From Simmondsia chinensis (lineage: Eukaryota > Streptophyta > Magnoliopsida > Caryophyllales > Simmondsiaceae): a stretch of 64,000 nt of DNA. Below the pieces are notes generated by a model. It worked only from the letters and a program-made list of their open reading frames with translations. It was not told where the DNA came from and did not search any database. Position 1 is the first letter of the stretch. Each line of letters begins with the position of its first letter. The translations under genes were made by a program, and so were the position numbers. Shown piece by piece: positions 36,629-47,816 of the stretch. Location of the stretch: positions 2,187,501 through 2,251,500 of the forward strand of contig JAGTTD010000010.1 of the NCBI GenBank assembly GCA_018398585.1, given 5' to 3'.

Positions 36629-36663
<35 letters not shown>
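36629..36663. repeat. (AT)n microsatellite
   Basis: About 17 AT units. Similar AT tracts lie at 46495-46539 and 47505-47536 inside the inverted arms of the 45.9-kb element. Confidence 0.9.
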
Positions 36664-36666
<3 letters not shown>

Positions 36667-37730
36667 TTGTTTTTGGACTCCATTAAAAAAAATCAATCTT
36701 GACCCTTATTACAAAGGACGATCAAAATTCACTTATCCTTTTATAAGAATTGTGATTATATATATACATATATATTTTTAATAACACCAAGTTGAAAGTT
36801 ATGTTGTGTTTGGTACAACTTATTTTTTTTTTCATCTTATCTAATTCAATAAAATCTATTCATTTAAGATTTATATCTTTTTAATCTGTAATGTTTGGTT
36901 GGGCTATGTAAAATAATCTTTTTTATAGAATAAAGTGTCTGAATATAAGTTTAAAAAAAAAAACTTATATAGTACAATTATAAAAATGACTTAATAATAT
37001 AAATTAATTAATAATAGTGAGTATAAGTGAATCAGGATAATTATTGGTCATGGCAGCGAAGAGTGACAACCCATAGGTGGAGTTGTGATAACAAGTAAAA
37101 ATAGGTCATAAGGTAAAGATTTAATATTAATAAAGTCTTTTTAAAGTTTTTTTTTAAATAAGCTGTAAAAAGAATCGAGTTTTACATCTTTTTTACTTAT
37201 TTATAAAATAATTTCTTAATATTTCTATTTAAGCTGTGAAAAAGATTTATAAAAATATTTTTTTGACAACTAAACATAAGACGGACAGTCAACTAGATCT
37301 TTTTCAAAATTTTGAGTTATTAAAAAGTTGAAACATGCGCAGCCTAACAAGGGTCCTAACATTCGTAAAGAAGGAGAAATGAGTTACAATCTAAGACCTC
37401 ATGTCTAAAAGCAAGGTCCATTTCGTATATGATAATTTTTTCTTAACAGTATGATATTGATAGAACAAATTATAAAAATTTTAATTATAAACTTATTAAT
37501 ATATTAATTGGGACTTTAACAGCACAAGGCTTAAGATTCTGGACTTCAAGCAGTTGATTAGGATTATGTCTAACCCTATTTAAGAGTGGTCGTAGCCTAA
37601 TCATTACACAAAACCAGCCAGTCTAACTTGCAATGCAATTGCCTACTAGATTCGACGATCCAATCAACGGGATCAAGTCAGATTAATCTGGTCGTTTTGC
37701 ATTTGCATTATCTTGAAGGATAATTTTTTA
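36664..37730. other. AT-rich intergenic stretch, nothing recognised
   Basis: Short A/T tracts, no open frame of interest and no recognisable repeat ends. Confidence 0.4.
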
Positions 37731-37734
37731 AAAT

Positions 37735-38100
37735 AGCACATTTGACATTCTTATTCTTAAAATAGTACATAAAAATTCAAAATCCTCAAAATAACACGTA
37801 AAAATTAAAAATTTTCAAAATGGCACGTGTAATTAGCATGCCTTTACCATGTAATCAGGGGAACAATAGTCAATTTGCAATATTATACTTAAAAAATGAA
37901 AATAAAAATTGAAAAAATTAGGGTAGTTACGTGGATAACTAAAAAAATGTTTCATCTTTTTATAATATGAATGACAAGACCCTAAAATTTTTTTTTTTTT
38001 TAACTTCAATTTCTTTTTTTTTATTTTTGGTCTAATGTTTCAAATTGACCATTTTACCCTGCTTAATAGTAAGGGCAATGCATGTTAACTTTGCGTGAAA
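37735..38100. repeat. Imperfect inverted-repeat element, ends unsure
   Basis: The segment around 37835-37885 (TTAGCATGCCTTTACC ... GTCAATTTGCAA) pairs imperfectly with 38040-38095 (TTTCAAATTGACCA ... GCATGTTAAC). The left part repeats AAAATAGCAC / AAAATAACAC words. It may be a decayed MITE whose right end abuts the LTR at 38101. Confidence 0.4.
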
Positions 38101-38269
38101 TGATAAATATTAGAAGATATATTATGATATTGACGATCTTCTAGATATATTAGAATATTTTTTAAATATTTACAATCTCTGGTTTTATATGCCTATATAA
38201 GGGCTCCTTATATTTCTTATTTATTCATTCAAATATATTTTTCATTATACATTCACATGGTATCAGAGC
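38101..38269 (+). repeat. 5' LTR with primer-binding site
   Basis: TGATAAATATTAG...ATTCACA (38101-38257, start tentative), with CTATATAAGGG as TATA region, followed by TGGTATCAGAGC (38258-38269), the initiator tRNA-Met primer site. No gag follows; the internal region is lost within about 100 bp. Confidence 0.65.
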
Positions 38270-38511
38270 AAATTTTCTGATTTTTTTTCCTCCGCTGCTG
38301 CTCCTTTTTTTTTAAAGTGTTGAATTCTCTAGCTACTTGATTTGTTTACTGTTTTTTTAATCTGCATAATGACATCTAACGCTAATCTATCCTACGTATT
38401 ATGGTACATAATTTATTTTTTCTGTACATATAGAAAAAAATTGGGGCCTTTAATTTTTTTGAGATTTAATCTCAACAACACAAAAATAATAAACATATGT
38501 ACAAATTCTAC

Positions 38512-39281
38512 GAGTCGGTTCCCAAAAAAATATTGAAAAATAAAAAAAAATGTCAAAAAATAAATAATTACCAATCTACTGTTGAACCGCGTTTACTCCA
38601 AAAATAACCAAATTAATGGAAAAATATTTTTTCCAGACATAAATTGGGTCTTAAAGACGCGTTTCATGTGAACATAAACCGCTTTTGCGGTTCATTTGAA
38701 GATAAACCGCGTCTTTAAAACGCGGTTCATATCATTGTAAAAGCCAAGTCATGAAGTCAAGGACGCCCACGCTCAAAACGAATTCAAAATGAAATGGATG
38801 AAATGACTATACACGAAGGGTCACACGTGGGTTCTCTAAGAGAAAATGTCATAATGTAATGACATGCAAGATGAAAAAGGAGCACGAGGCTCGGTTAGCA
38901 GCTAGTAGCAGTGAAATATATGACGGTAATATTTATTTATGTTTCATTTTTTGAACATTTATTTATGTTTTATTTATATTATTTTTTATACAGTAGTTCG
39001 TTATTTATATATATATATATATCAATTAGTTTTTACTCATAAAGCATCATAACCGCGTTTACTAAACGCGGTTGATATGAGAGTAAACCGCGTTTTCTAA
39101 ACGCGGTTTATGCCTTATATAATTTTTTCTTCTTGATGCGATTTTTTTTACATGTAACCGCGTTTTTTGAACGCGATTTAATATAGCAGCGTTTATAAAA
39201 CGCGGTTTAACAGTAGATTGGTAAATATTTATTTTTTAACATTATTTTTTTATTTTTCAGTATTATTTTGAGAAACGACTC
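38512..39281. mobile_element. Mutator-type non-autonomous element with palindrome array
   Basis: 770 bp. Perfect 9-bp duplication AAATTCTAC (38503-38511 and 39282-39290). Terminal inverted repeats of about 85 bp begin GAGTCG and run inward to CCAATCTACTGTTRAACCGCGTTT. Inside are six palindromic modules built on AACCGCGTTT / AAACGCGGTT, at about 38676-38692, 38704-38727, 39051-39073, 39085-39110, 39155-39180 and 39187-39209. The middle (38730-39000) is ordinary AT-rich DNA. No coding capacity. The 9-bp duplication and long TIRs point to Mutator-like elements. Confidence 0.85.
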
Positions 39282-39290
39282 AAATTCTAC

Positions 39291-40036
39291 TTTATAAAAT
39301 TTCGATTTTAGAAAATCTTCCTGTGGGGAATTAGAATCTTTTCAGATGTGTCAGTGGATTACACGAGCCCGATTCTCAATCAATAAATATCAATTAATTT
39401 TTTAACGTGAATATTAATTTATTTATTTTTGTAACGCGGATATTAATTAATTTATTTTTATAACATGTATATTAATTAATATAAGATACATAAATAACCA
39501 ATCGTTTAAAAGCTCTAAAGTTTGAGCACAACAAAAATGAATACGATTCGGAATATGCAAGACCTAAGCATGATAAAAAATTGCGCATGATAAAAAATTA
39601 TTAGCTCATAAAAATTTGGTTTTACGAATATATTGATTTGGTGTATTGAACATATATGACCTAGATATCTGCTTGACGTTTTCATTTATACAATAAGATA
39701 CCTTAAGATTTAAAAATTTTATCATTATAGAACTTCAAAGTTTACAAAATTTTTATCAGTCAAGTACTCTCCAACGTCTTTTATGACGCACCAATTCCAG
39801 TCTCAACCCCAGATCATGTTTTTAGTTCCATGTTTCAAACATAGGCCCCGTGGATTCAATAGATTTCTGTTAGAGATTATGGACACTAATGTGTTTTAAA
39901 AGAGTGTTTGAAAACCGTCAACTCGCAAGTGTACATGCTTATTCCATTAATTCATTTGTGAATTCATAAATGATTAATTTATTGGTGATGAATTGATTAC
40001 TTACTTGCAGGCGTACACGCATCCATCCTTAATTGG
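39291..40036. other. AT-rich intergenic stretch
   Basis: No gene recognised. 39905-39935 and 40000-40020 contain CGCAAGTGTACATGC-like words related to the repeat that starts at 43346. Confidence 0.4.
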
Positions 40037-40104
40037 ATCAAATTCAAGTTTGGGGGACCTCGGAAAGAGTCTCTCGTCAGGGTTTGACCCTGATGGGGTA
40101 AGAC
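40037..40104 (+). mobile_element. RTE LINE/Au-type SINE tail, left part split by hAT
   Basis: GTTTGGGGGACCTCGG...GGGGTAAGAC, the conserved GC-rich 3' segment. It continues after the hAT insertion at 43272-43345, ending in TTTGTTGTTGTTATTG. Confidence 0.8.
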
Positions 40105-43100
40105 TAGGTGTGGCCACGGGCCGGGGCCCGGCTGGCCCTGTACTATAGCGGGCCCAGTTGGGCCCGGCCCGTTTGGGAGCCAGGTCAGGCCTGGGGGCCT
40201 CCAGGGCCAGGCCCGGGCCAGCTACAGTGCAGGCCGGGCCGGGCGGGCCCGGGCTTGGCCCCCTTCCGTCAGCATTAAAAAAAAAGCAAAATTTAAATAA
40301 TACAAAGTCGTTTTGTACTAAAATTACTATAATTCATTGATAAATAATATAAGATACAAATATATTTTTTTCAAGCACTAATAATGCTAAATATACATGT
40401 TCAAAAAAAATAATGCTAAATATATGTAATAAAATAAAATATACAATAAGTAATAGTAAATAATGATAAATATCTTATCAAAAAAAATAATGGTAAATAA
40501 ATAACGTAACAAGTACAAATACAACGCAGTTGGAGCCTAATATTTAAAAGTACAAATTTGTTTATCAAAAAATCCAAAGTTCGATGTATGGGGGGTGCGG
40601 TCATCTTTTGACGTAAATATTTAAAAGTAAATAATTGACATACAACAGTGTTTATATCAGTCGCATGGGGGGGTTGCTGTGCCATCGTTTGACGTATCAG
40701 TGGTGCGGTCGTCTTCTTCATCGCTCGATGAATCCAGCTTCACTCTTTGTTGATCCATTGCCTCAACTAGCAGCCAATCCTTCAAGCACACGGACATCTC
40801 CAAGCTTAACGGTGATAGCTTCGTCCTCTTCGTTCCAAGCAACCTGTCACCAAGACTGAAAGCACACTCCGATGCTACTGAAGACACCGGACAACTTAGT
40901 ACATCAGGTGCCATGGTAGAAAGCAAGGGATATTGGGCTTGGTTTGTGTTCCACCATTATAACAGGTCAAAATGCGGGTTGGCCGGCGGCCCGAAAATAT
41001 GGACCAACGGTGTCCGCAAATAATAATCTAGCTCGTCACATGACGTGGGGGCTACTGTGGGCGTAAATTGCTCCAACAGCTTCCACGAATATGACGTGTG
41101 TGAACTACTTCCACTAGATGTGGAAGATCCTACTGCAACAGTACTAGGATATGGATTATTGGACGCTAATTTCAGAGAATATTGGAAAAATAAACTATGT
41201 AAGTCGTTATCGACTTCGACAATGAAAGTGTCGATATTGCGACTAGGATACAAATGTTGGCAAAACAAGTTTAAACCCCCACGTTTACAACGAGGATCTA
41301 AAATAGTTGCTAAGCAGTATGTAAGAGGTAGTGTAGAATAATATTGAGCAAATTTTTCTTTCATTGCCTTAATCGATTCGAACAAAATGGGATTGGATTC
41401 ATTACCCGCCATCCAACTTACAATATCAAGCAATCTTGATATTGCTTGAGACATGGTCGGATAGTAGCAACCCGAAAAAAATGTCGTGGCCTTTTTAAAC
41501 ATGCAAAAAAATTTACAAATTTCATCTATTATCTCCCAATGCATATCGTTCAGGTTGTAATCGCTCCATTCTGAGCGATTGTTCCGTGCGAATTCCATCA
41601 GAACGTCCTTATATGGTAGAATGCGCTCAAACATTTCTACCGTAGACGGTCACCTAGTTTGGGAGTCTAATTTGAATTGTTTATATTCTATGCCATGCAA
41701 CCTACATAAATTTCTGAATCTTATTTTCCTAGCTCCGGATGATTTAATAGATATTATTACTGATCTTAACGTGGTAAGGGATGCATTTACAAGCTCTAAA
41801 CCATCAATTACCATTAAATGCAAAATGTGACAAATGCAATGAATATGAAAACACTTCCCACCTAACACGGGTCTCATGTGCCTAATTAAATGTGTAACGG
41901 ATGCAGTGTTGTTGGTAGCATTGTCGAACGTAATACTGAAGATACGGCGCTCTATGCCCCAGTCGCGGACTACATAATCGCACCCGTAATTATCTCGGCA
42001 GTGTGGGGGCAATCTAACATACCAAAATGAATTATTCTCTTTTGGAGGATGTAGGAGTCATCGATCCAGTGTGCCGTTATGCACATATAAGGTTGGCCGG
42101 GTTTTGACTTCCATATGTCCGACGTCAACGAGAACATACTCGTGTTCGTCGCAAAAAGTGTTAAGACCCCAGTTTTTATACTGTGGTACAACGCAAAAGC
42201 GTCCCGCTTTACGGTGTTCCGAGGAACACTCACAATGGCGGGGTTCACCCATTGTTGGAGGTAGTCGACGAAATATGGGTTTTCGCGGGCATTGAAAGGC
42301 CTTTCACCCAAAATTATGTATTTAGCTAGCCCCTTTCGGTTGCCCTCTTGAGAGAACCTAAAATTAGCAAGTGCACCGGTCACTTGCGGTACTAGACGTT
42401 GTTGACTCTTATCTGGGAATTGCTCGGGGGTGGCACCGAAGTATATGTTTGTTTAATATGCCAGTCCCACTACCAGGTTGATGGCTAAAAGTCCTAGGTG
42501 GGCCACATAATTTACAAGTTGCTTTATTAGTTGTCCTATTAAGGGTAAAGTGATTCCATACCCCATTAGTTGTACGCCTACTAGTAGAGGTACTACTTTC
42601 AGACTGGGCTTAGATGGTGAGCGTGGGTTCCACATCAGTTTATGAGTCTCCAACCCCACCACCCGACTTATGATAATCTTGTTGTTGTAAAAAGTCCCAA
42701 TCTATGCTATCATTAGTGTATGGGGGTAATGGGTCTGGTTGTATAAAAGCTTGTTCTTCCGTATTATGAATGACAATTCTACTCCTTTTAGGGATTTTGG
42801 GTGGCCGAGAAGAGCTAGAAGCAGCACGACCAGCTCCAAAGGATGATGAAGAGTTGTGTGCCATACTAGTATAAGTGATTAGTATTTATAAAATGCAAGT
42901 AGTAATGCAAATTAAATAACTAAAAATGCGATACCAAAATTACCGAAACGAGAAAACAATGAAATTCGAACTTCAGCCAAACACTTTACGAACTTTAGAG
43001 CACAATTTTGCAATTAGCAAAGTTGAAGAAGATGGGAGATGATGAATGTATAGAGAGAAAAGAGAGGATTGAAGATTTAGTGAGGAAATGGGTTGGGGAG

Positions 43101-43271
43101 GATTAAGTATTTATAGAAAAAATATATATAATTTTTTTTTTTTATTGTTTAGAGCAGTTGGGGCAACGGCTAGTCGGCCTGGGCCCGGCCCCCAGTTATT
43201 TTTGGCCCGTGGCCTGGCACGGGGTATACCGGGCTTGGGCCAGGCCGGCCCGGCCCGTTGGCCATGCCTAG
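40105..43271 (-). mobile_element. Complete hAT (Ac-type) transposon, 3.17 kb
   Basis: 8-bp duplication GGTAAGAC (40097-40104 and 43272-43279). Terminal inverted repeats TAGGTGTGGCCACGGGCCGG and TAGGCATGGCCAACGGGCCGG, followed at both ends by about 100-150 bp of GGCCCGGGCC-rich sub-terminal DNA that can pair. It carries one transposase gene on the minus strand, now broken. Both ends look intact, so it might still be moved if an active transposase of the family exists. Confidence 0.93.
40657..42864 (-). pseudogene. hAT transposase pseudogene
   Basis: DNA transposase of the hAT superfamily, which cuts and pastes the element. In order on the minus strand: a basic N-terminus (PPKIPKRSRIV); a BED zinc finger readable in a shifted frame (VWNHFTLNRTTNKATCKLC, 42600-42500); the SLTSDIWKS and TAHWIDDSY core; SITFDNATNNT; then the C-terminal dimerisation domain SVASECAFSLGDRLL. 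Damage: frameshifts near 42640 and near 42000, a TGA for the Trp of the conserved TRW motif near 41645, and a TAA near 40955 before the WWNTN motif. The remaining frames are collinear with no large deletion, so the inactivation is fairly recent. Confidence 0.9.
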
Positions 43272-43345
43272 GTAAGACTGTGTACATCCTTCCCCTCCCA
43301 GACCCTGCGCGAGCGGGAGCCGTTCAAGCACTAGGTTTGTTGTTG
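43272..43345 (+). mobile_element. RTE LINE/Au-type SINE tail, right part
   Basis: Continues 40037-40104 after the duplicated GGTAAGAC: CCCTCCCAGACCCTGCGCGAG and then the (TTG)n-type end. Confidence 0.8.
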
Positions 43346-44060
43346 TTATTGTGTACTCGCAAGCGTACAAGATCGTCATAGCTAAATCGGGTATACGGGT
43401 CGTATCCACAGGGAATCAGAGTTAAGTTTGATTTAGTTATTAATGATCTGTTGAAATTGGGGTTTTATTTGTTTGAATGATTTGTTAACTAAAATAGTAA
43501 AACTAAACATAAATTAAAGTTGCCAATTCAATTAAAACTAGTTCTGGGAATGAATTTAGGGTAGTTTTATTTGTATCCCGTCATTATATTCTACTATGAC
43601 AATGATTTAGGAGGCTTATGCTACAAACGCTAAGCCTGGGTTAATATTTAAAATAGCGCTTAAGGTAATGAACTAATTTAAAGACATAACGTATCATATC
43701 ACCCTACGTATAGCATAGGTTATCTCATTAGTACTACTTAATTTCTTTTTTGCTCTTAGTTCAATATTAAACCTATATTAATACTTAAGTTAGGGTTTAG
43801 GGTAATGAAGTAGTCTAAGAGTATAACCCATCGTATCGACCTAGGTGTATCATGGATTATCTCAATAGCATTAACAAATTACTTTGTCACTCTTAATTAA
43901 ATATTAATTTGTATAAACGATTATATTTAGGGTTGGGTACAACCTCAACCCTAACCATACGTAAAAATCAGTTATGTTATGGCCTAGGCTACAAGCTCAT
44001 AAACTAACGCTAATAATTTGGAGATCTCAATATTGCTACAAGTGCACACTAAGAAACACC
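43346..44060. repeat. Dispersed repeat, inverted relative to 57.3-58.1 kb
   Basis: TACTCGCAAGCGTACAAGATCG, CCACAGGGAATC and the alternating word TATCTCATTAGTACTACTTA recur as reverse complements at 57345-58085 and, interrupted by a LINE, at 55305-56830. Class unknown; no coding frame. Confidence 0.6.
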
Positions 44061-45141
44061 AAATACAATCATAAATTTTCCACGGGGGGTGAGTATATAA
44101 CATAACATAAATCCATTGTCAAAACATAATATAAATTCGGGATACGGATGACTACCTGCCCTTCATCCCTAAACTAAAAGTCTACTCCTCCATGGGAGTT
44201 CTACATATCATGAAATTCATGAAAGAAATCAATAATAATAAAACTAAGGATTTGAAGGCTCCCCCAATTGATGTTGACGTTGATCCTTGCTTTGATTCCC
44301 CCAGTACTCCGACCACCTACGCTTCAGCGTTTGAGAACTCCTTGGATCTCGTAGCGACTTCGGGAAGGAGAGGATGAGAGGAGGCATGGCCAAAGATGGG
44401 AAAATAGGCTCTAGCTGATCCCATGCAATCCTCGATCAACCGGTGGTCAAGCCGATAGATCGGTGCCCCCTGGCAGCTTGCGCAGTTAATTTAAAACGAG
44501 CGTAACTTTTGATCCGTAAGGAGTTATATGCCAAATTATATACCAAATCGAAGCTCTCGAAGAGATCTACGTGACCCAAGTGGTTTTATAAGTATATTAG
44601 CAAATTATTGGGACATAAATACCTTTCTTTTAACCTTTTATTCGTTTTAAGCTTGACCAATTGCCAAAATGCATGGTCAATCGATCCACGCGCCCAAAGA
44701 AAGACTCTTTTTGACCGAATTTTGACCCGATGGGTACTTATTTTGTACACGTGATTGGGTTTCTCAAAGTAGTTTTCAATTATGTCTCAATTATGTTTGA
44801 TTATGTCAACCTTTGTTTGCTCCGTTGCACTCTAAGCCAAAATGTACCCAGATTACAACTAAAACACACATGTAAAAGTCAAATATGTCACGATAATAAA
44901 GATTAAAATATATAAATACAAGGCACATCAGACACCAAACTTAACTTTAATAATATACATTAATTCCTTGCCGAATGTTGACTTTTATGCTAAAAAATAT
45001 TGATATGACCCATTATTTCCGAAATACTTAGGTATCTTTCATTAAATAGGATAATTTTTTTTATGGTAGTTCGATGAATTTTTTTTTGAACTGATATAAC
45101 CTTATTGTATAAATATATTACACCTTGAGCACAATGCGTGT
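44061..45141. other. SOT5 upstream region
   Basis: No gene recognised. 44480-44540 (CGTAACTTTTGATCCGTAAGGAG) resembles part of the solo LTR at 5170-5200. TATAAATATA at 45109-45118, 25 bp before the first ATG, could be a core promoter remnant. Confidence 0.45.
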
Positions 45142-45925
45142 ATGCCAAATACGTTTACCATGGAAACTAAAGAGAAAGAGCTGCAATGGCATCATGAGAC
45201 GCCGGACCTCGTGAATTACCAAGGCTTTGGGTACCCGTCCGAGCTCCTCGCTTCCACCATCGCTGCCCAACGCCACTTTCAAGCCGATCCCACCGATATA
45301 AAACTGGCACGACTTGGCTCAAATGCCTCCTCTACTCCATTGTCCATCGCCATCGACACTCTTTCTCCACCTCCCTCCTCCTCCTCCGCCATCCCCAAGA
45401 CCTCGTCGTCTCTCTTGAGGCCACCCTTGACTTTCGCAACCCAAACCCAGATCTCACTGGCTATTGTCATTTGTTCCCGCCCCGCATTTTCTCCACCCAT
45501 ATGCCATATGGGTCATTGCCCAAGTCCATGAAAAATGATGGGTCTAGGTCCGGGTGCAAGATAGTGTATATAGCTCGTAACCCATTGGACACCGTGGTGT
45601 CCGGGTGGCACTTCTTCAAGGCCATATATGAGTCGGAGAAATTCAAGGAGATGTTTACTAGTGAGGTGGCAGCGCCGACGTTTGAGGAGTACTTTGAGCA
45701 GTTCTGCCAAGGTGTTACTATGTTTGGGCCCTTTTTTGACCATGTATTGAGTTATTGGGAGCAGAGCTGCCAAAATCCTACAAAGGTATGAAAGGAAGTT
45801 TCCCGTCGAAGTCGTGATATAATTTATAAATAATAAAAGTTATAAAATTATTTTAAAAATTATAATTTTATTCCTATAATAATACTTTTTTTTAATAAAT
45901 GGAGAGGAAGTACCCTTTAAGAGTA

Positions 45926-46492
45926 GGGCAAAGATCCCATGCTATTAAAATTTTAACTGTAAATTTACTGTATCTCACTTCTTCCTTATTTGCTCTTCCT
46001 CTATCTTTGCCTGCAGCTGACCTTCAATCTTTTTTTATTATTATATTAATTTTTATATTTTGTAGTATAAATTAATTAATTATTTAGATATACTTATAGT
46101 TAAAAGACAATTAACAATAAAAATAAAATTAATTAATTAATTAATTATAATTATAGTTTTATTTTATATATATTATATTATTATTTTTCTTTCATAAAAT
46201 ATAAGTCTTTCTATTAATGGTAACAAATCCGTCGGAACTCCAACAGGATCAACACGTAATTCGATCCAATCTAAAATGACAATTTGTCTTAAATAATTAA
46301 GTCAAAAATTGAAATGACCTGACCTAAATTCACCCAACTCGCTTTTTGCTCAACCCAAAAATTATCCTATATTTAATTTGACCTGATTCAACTCATCATT
46401 GTCCTGAACCATCCTGACCAAAAATTATCATAACTTGAACCCAACCCGACCCAAAACTTAAAGTAACTTATGATCTTTAAATACAATAATAG

Positions 46493-46543
<51 letters not shown>

Positions 46544-47499
46544 TATATATGCATATGTATATATTTGTTGTCTCGGTCACAGCTACGTAGGACAGCAGCT
46601 TCTTAGCTGTATTCGATATATTAATTAGAAAATTTTGTAATATTTTAAAATCTTGAATAAAAAACTTCGCACGTTTAAGATAAATAATTTGAACGGTGAA
46701 TATTAAATAAGGCTCTAATACACCAGAATAATACATTAGGGGGAAAAAAAAGGTGGATATAAACTCTTTCTGTTTAGTTTTTTCAATAAATAGTATCAAA
46801 ACACATTATAAAACAGCCACATTCGCAATTGCGAGGCCAAAACCAGTCCACATGGACCGGCAGTACATCATAAAATACTATATCTGTTTAGTAGGAAAAT
46901 AGATTGTCGAAATTAGTTGTTTTCCTTCAAAAATAATTTTCCAAGAAAAATTAAAATTTGATTGAGGTTTTTCATCTATTGTTCAAAGAAAAATTTGATT
47001 CTGCGTTGTGATATTTTTTCGTATGATTTAAAAAAATATCACCAATCATCTTACAATTATAGAATAATACAAATAGCAAGAATACATCTATGAAAAGTAA
47101 TAGAAAAAAAATTATATTTTTACTTTTGTATTTTACATGTATTTTCTTCTAGTATTTGTATTTAACTTATGATAAGTAATAACTATCATTGTATTTAAAG
47201 ACCATAAGTTACTTTGAGTTTTGAGTCGGGTTGGGTTCAAGTTATGATACTTTTTGGTCGCGATGGTTCAGGACAATGGTGAGTTGAATCAGGTCAAATT
47301 GAATATCGGGTGATTTTCAAGTTAAGGAAAAAGCGAGTTGGGTGAATTTAGGCCAGGTCATTTCAATTTTTGACTTAATTATTTAAGATAGATTGTCATT
47401 TTAGATTGGGTCAAATTACGTGTTGATCCGGTTGGAGTTCCGAGCCGGGACGGATTTGTTACCTTTAATGGAAAGATTTATATTGTATGAATGGAAAGT

Positions 47500-47548
<49 letters not shown>

Positions 47549-47807
47549 GTATGTATGCATGCTTATAATAAAACTATAATTATAATGATTAATTAATTAA
47601 TTTTATTTTTATAGTTAATTATCTTTTAACTATAAATATATCTAAATAATTTATTTATTTATACTATAAAATATAAAAATTAATATAATAATAATAATAA
47701 AAAGGTTGAAGGTCAGTTGCAGGCAAAGATAAAGGAAGGGCAAATAAGGAAGAAGTGAGACACTCTAAATTTACAGTTAAAATTTTAACAGCATGGAATC
47801 CTTGCCC
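45926..47807. mobile_element. Long-TIR Mutator-like non-autonomous element in the SOT5 intron
   Basis: 1.88 kb. Inverted arms of about 600 bp (45926-46540 and 47160-47807) start GGGCAAAGATCCCATGC against GGGCAAGGATTCCATGC, with a spacer of about 620 bp. A 9-bp duplication with one mismatch flanks it: TTAAGAGTA (45917-45925) and TTAAAAGTA (47808-47816). No transposase. The arms contain AT microsatellites and GACCYGAAC-type degenerate words. A transcript through the intron could fold into a very long hairpin. Confidence 0.82.
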
Positions 47808-47816
47808 TTAAAAGTA

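Noticed and set aside
40158..40340. Gly/Pro/Ala-rich frames at both ends of the hAT element
   Set aside because: They are translations of the GGCCCGGGCC sub-terminal DNA.
46495..46539. Regulatory or origin meaning of AT microsatellites
   Set aside because: Simple AT tracts are common and here sit in transposon arms.
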